A stretch of 10,296 nucleotides of DNA from Cephalothrix spiralis (taxonomy: Eukaryota > Nemertea > Palaeonemertea > Archinemertea > Cephalotrichidae). The position numbers and the translations under genes are program-made. Location: positions 1-10,296 of the forward strand of contig JAUCNG010410137.1 in NCBI GenBank assembly GCA_032353305.1, read 5' to 3'. Positions 7,723-10,296 of this stretch are shown one piece after another (within the stretch, counting starts at the first letter, position 1; each line of letters opens with the position of its first letter). Under the pieces are notes generated by a model. It saw only the letters and a program-made list of their open reading frames with translations. It was not told the DNA's origin and did not search any database.

Positions 7723-7849
7723 GTCCTGGTGAATTTATAGACTTTAAGTCGCCATGAATGAAAAAAATAAACTGCCGATATTACAATCACAGAAACCTAA
7801 TATAAGTGTTGAGTGATAGGGATAAGCAAATTATTATCACGTGTTTTAC

Positions 7850-8286
7850 CAAAATAGGCTGCGGTGGATACTCGCCTGAAATGTTTTTAGATGCGTCAAT
7901 TTAATTTTACTATGGTGCATATAATAGATTCCGTTGAGTTAAAATACTGGTCACGGAAAAAGAATGTTAACATTATACTTAAATTGAAAGTCAACAGCTT
8001 TCCTATTTCCTAAACTACGGGTTTTTGAATATTAAGCAAAGATTCACACAAAAAATTTTGACGTCATTCTATGACATTACGTTTTTTTTTACCCTAGTTG
8101 CGCAAATTGACATAACTTAAAAACTATAAATGATATAAAAAAAAACTTTAGCACACTATTGAGAACATAATTCTCCTACTGCATGCAAAATATCAAAACA
8201 TTATCTCACATATTGTTTAAGATACGACCTTGTGAACAGCGGGCAAAATATAGGGCGCCACCCGATATATGTATTGGTTCCAAATT
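7850..8286 (-). repeat. Right arm of the large imperfect inverted repeat
   Basis: Inverted counterpart of 7286-7722, separated from it by about 125-130 bases with no recognised content. The pair would make a fold-back structure of about 1 kb. It may be a MITE-like or fold-back transposon with long terminal inverted repeats, or two copies of one repeat inserted head to head. A plus-strand frame at 8183-8377 falls inside this arm and is judged non-coding. Confidence 0.85.
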
Positions 8287-8927
8287 TTTATTTTTGTTTT
8301 TAAGCATTTTTCGATTTTTTTCTGTCACTATAACCTTCACTGTGACCCTCAACATTAATATTGTTCTTGAATCCTAGTTCAGGCACTCGATAATATTTAT
8401 GAGAATGTTTCCTGAAAACTTTAGCCAAAACAAATAAATAGCCACGGAGTAAGAATTTTTAATAGATGAAAAAAACGTCGATTGCTATAGGAAACATTGT
8501 CTTGAAAGTGCAGGCACTAACGTCTCGAAAGTGATCTTTTTTGGTAAATTACAATGACCCCAGATTACTACCTCAAAAAAACACCCACCCAAAAACATCA
8601 CTAAATTGACATTTCTTTTCACTTTCCAGACCATCACTAAATGATCCTAAATGACATTTTTATTTTCATTTTCCTGACCCGGGTCAAAATAAACCCACGT
8701 GTTTAAGAAATATTTGAGTGCCTTGGAAATAATTTGCCAAATTTTTCCTTTAAAAGAACTGCACCGCAGAAATTTTCCACCCCGTGCAAAAAAATGATGA
8801 AAATATACACGTTTTCTTGACACCATTCATCATTTTCTGACGTTACTTTCTGGACACCACCATGCACTATCGAGACAAGAACATAAGCCGCCCGATACAC
8901 ACGTCTCGAAAAGACCGTTTGGTTGCG
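8287..8927. other. Non-coding stretch, no gene recognised
   Basis: AT-rich, with a minus-strand frame at 8703-8900 that has no recognised domain. The only structure seen is a tandem duplication at 8596-8678. Confidence 0.6.
8596..8678. repeat. Imperfect tandem duplication of about 36-47 bases
   Basis: CATCACTAAATTGACATTTC (start of 8596-8631) is followed directly by a second unit at 8632-8678 that also begins CATCACTAAAT and ends with a similar TTTTCATTTTCC stretch. The second unit has about ten extra bases (near 8643-8652). Confidence 0.7.
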
Positions 8928-9060
8928 TTCCCCGCTTCCCGAAAAAATACTATGTATAATTTATTGACCGGGATAATCAGTCCAATATATTTGAAATGGC
9001 ATTTTCCCCGCTTCCCGTTTCCGCTAAATCACTTTCCCGCTTCCCGCATCTGCTAAGCCC
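8928..9060 (+). repeat. Cluster of CCCGCTTCCCG modules
   Basis: The 11-base core CCCGCTTCCCG occurs at 8931-8941, 9007-9017 and 9036-9046. The last two sit in adjacent 28-29-base units (9004-9032 and 9033-9060) that both end with GCTAA followed by ATC or GCC. The same core with one change (CCCGCTTCCTG) recurs at 9248-9258 and 10177-10187. This appears to be a local repeat family. A plus-strand open frame across it (8862-9056) is a by-product of the repeat. Confidence 0.75.
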
Positions 9061-9220
9061 TTGCCTACTTTTATCATATTATTGCTGCATACTTTAATGC
9101 AGTATTCGTATATAAATATTCCAAAAGAATGATGACGCCACTAATGATAAAAGTCTTGAAATTTTACGTATATATTAGGGGGTGAAGGATACGACACTTA
9201 CGTCATTGATATTGGAGATG

Positions 9221-9281
9221 GATTCCGTTAGCGTTATTAGGCCTTTTCCCGCTTCCTGCTAAATCCCATTTAGGATCCTTT
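9221..9281 (+). repeat. 61-base direct repeat, copy 1
   Basis: Identical over 61 bases to 10150-10210, 929 bases away. It begins GATTCCGTTAGCGTTATTAG, contains the CCCGCTTCCTG core, and ends with AGGATCCTTT. Confidence 0.95.
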
Positions 9282-10149
9282 AGGCCCTCATATACTACCA
9301 CTGCATGTATTTATTATAAAATGATTGATTGAATTTGTTATAAACATTGTACCAGCTATTCATTACAAGATATAAAACGGATCCTATACTGCTAATATTG
9401 ACAACCGATGAGATTAGCGGTGAATTCCCACTAAGCAGAAATTCCACTACGCAGAAACCCACTAAACAGAAAATCAAAATATGAACCCAAATCTAAGAAT
9501 TTAGTAAATAGAAATCGCCCCGTTGGCTTTTATGACCACAAGTAATCAATTAAAATAAACAACTAAAATACAAATAAAATTTATTTGTTTATTAATGACA
9601 ATTTACGATTATCGTTTGCCTTTTTCGAGTTTGGTGACACGATTGACAATTTAGCAATAGATAAGAAACTGGACACATTGTTATTTAATACTACATAGAT
9701 CTACATATGAAGTCTTAGGCGATCATGTTACGCCGATGATGGTTCGAACAAGTGCAACTTGTATGTTTATCATGATTCTGTACATGTATGTGCATGTTTT
9801 GCTCTTATTATGTAGTACGAATAATTATAGCGAAAATTGAGAAACGATTCGAGAAATTTTTCAACCCCAATCATAAATAATTAAATAATCAGGGTCCGAA
9901 TCTCTGATTTAAATTCCTCGGTCGGGTTCTATATGAAAAGGAAGCGGAAGGTTAACAATAATATAGACAAATTATTTGTATAAATATACATTACATGATC
10001 TTACATGCATGTTCTATATGTAAGACATGTAATTAACAACATTCATTCTAGAAAGATTGCCAAAATGTCGGATAGCGAGTTAAAAAATACTTTTATGCTT
10101 TATATCCTCTTTTCCCGCTACAGTAGCAATTAATTTTCAATTTTTTCCC
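9282..10149. other. Stretch between the 61-base repeats, no gene recognised
   Basis: AT-rich. A minus-strand frame at 9295-9477 has no recognised domain. A GGTTCGAAC word near 9740 resembles part of a polymerase III B box but has no matching A box or tRNA fold. A TACATGTA palindrome lies at 9781-9788. Confidence 0.6.
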
Positions 10150-10210
10150 GATTCCGTTAGCGTTATTAGGCCTTTTCCCGCTTCCTGCTAAATCCCATTT
10201 AGGATCCTTT
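10150..10210 (+). repeat. 61-base direct repeat, copy 2
   Basis: A perfect copy of 9221-9281. The flanks differ on both sides (GGAGATG before copy 1, TTTTTTCCC before copy 2), so the shared unit is sharply bounded. Confidence 0.95.
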
Positions 10211-10220
10211 TAACCCTATT

Positions 10221-10259
10221 CCTGAAGGGGGGGGGGGCCTTTTAGGCCCCCCCCTAAGG
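10221..10259. repeat. G-run/C-run inverted repeat
   Basis: Eleven G followed by CC (10227-10239), a five-base TTTTA spacer, then GG and eight C (10245-10254). The flanks CCT and AGG extend the pairing loosely. It forms a stable potential hairpin immediately after the second 61-base repeat. Length errors in the homopolymers are possible. Confidence 0.8.
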
Positions 10260-10296
10260 TTTTTCAAAATTATATTTAAAACGGCTTAAAGCAGGG

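Noticed and set aside
8183-8377. 64-codon plus-strand frame
   Set aside because: It lies mostly in the right arm of the inverted repeat, and the copy in the left arm is not kept open as a matching protein as far as I can see.
8862-9056. 64-codon plus-strand frame rich in proline and arginine
   Set aside because: Its composition comes from the CCCGCTTCCCG modules; no start context, domain or splice structure supports it.
9190-9220. GTAAGT on the minus strand near 9202-9197 as the donor of a signal-peptide exon
   Set aside because: The sequence upstream on that strand is the 61-base repeat, and no hydrophobic leader or Met reads into it.
9735-9752. GGTTCGAAC word as a tRNA or SINE B box
   Set aside because: No matching A box at proper spacing and no cloverleaf could be drawn; the word is also a simple palindrome.

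Overview
The window looks like eukaryotic, animal nuclear DNA. It is AT-rich and carries one spliced gene on the minus strand, cut into short exons by introns with clear GTAAGT donors and pyrimidine-tract/CAG acceptors. There is no bacterial-style gene packing, operon or ribosome-binding-site pattern. A bivalve mollusc is my best guess. It rests on five perfect copies of the palindrome TACATGTA (a word I recall as over-represented in bivalve genomes) and on the immunoglobulin-superfamily (IgSF) content. I hold the phylum at about even odds.

The gene runs from about 6.8 kb down to below 1 kb. In transcript order its exons are Ig1 (6796-6515), Ig2 (5803-5519), Ig3 (4585-4295), Ig4 (3517-3239), Ig5 (2448-2176), Ig6 plus a proline-rich stalk (1818-1504), and a transmembrane exon (1076-972). 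A short last coding piece at 597-575 is tentative. Each of the first seven exons is a multiple of three (282, 285, 291, 279, 273, 315 and 105 bases), and every junction is phase 1, so the joined frame stays open for 610 residues. The product reads as a type I single-pass surface protein with at least six extracellular Ig domains, a hydrophobic span and an RKRK stop-transfer. Ig2 to Ig5 look like products of exon duplication: each has its first cysteine at exon residue 26 and lacks the usual core tryptophan. Ig6 has lost the B-strand cysteine and carries one in the C strand instead. The signal peptide and any earlier domains were not found, so the 5' end is either beyond the right edge or in an unrecognised small exon. 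The cytoplasmic end is uncertain.

The introns and the 3.5 kb upstream of Ig1 carry repeats. Intron 2 holds a probable non-LTR retrotransposon or SINE 3' tail (about 4674-4760) and a decayed single copy of an unnamed repeat (about 5195-5518). That copy ends at the splice donor of Ig2. The same repeat occurs as a large inverted pair (about 7286-7722 against 7850-8286) that could fold into a long hairpin. Further right are modules sharing a CCCGCTTCCYG core (8.9-10.2 kb), a perfect 61-base direct repeat (9221-9281 and 10150-10210), and a G-run/C-run hairpin at 10221-10259.

No tRNA, rRNA, CRISPR array, promoter or complete mobile-element protein was recognised. The most interesting signals are the modular, divergent Ig array and the repeat family that touches its splice site.
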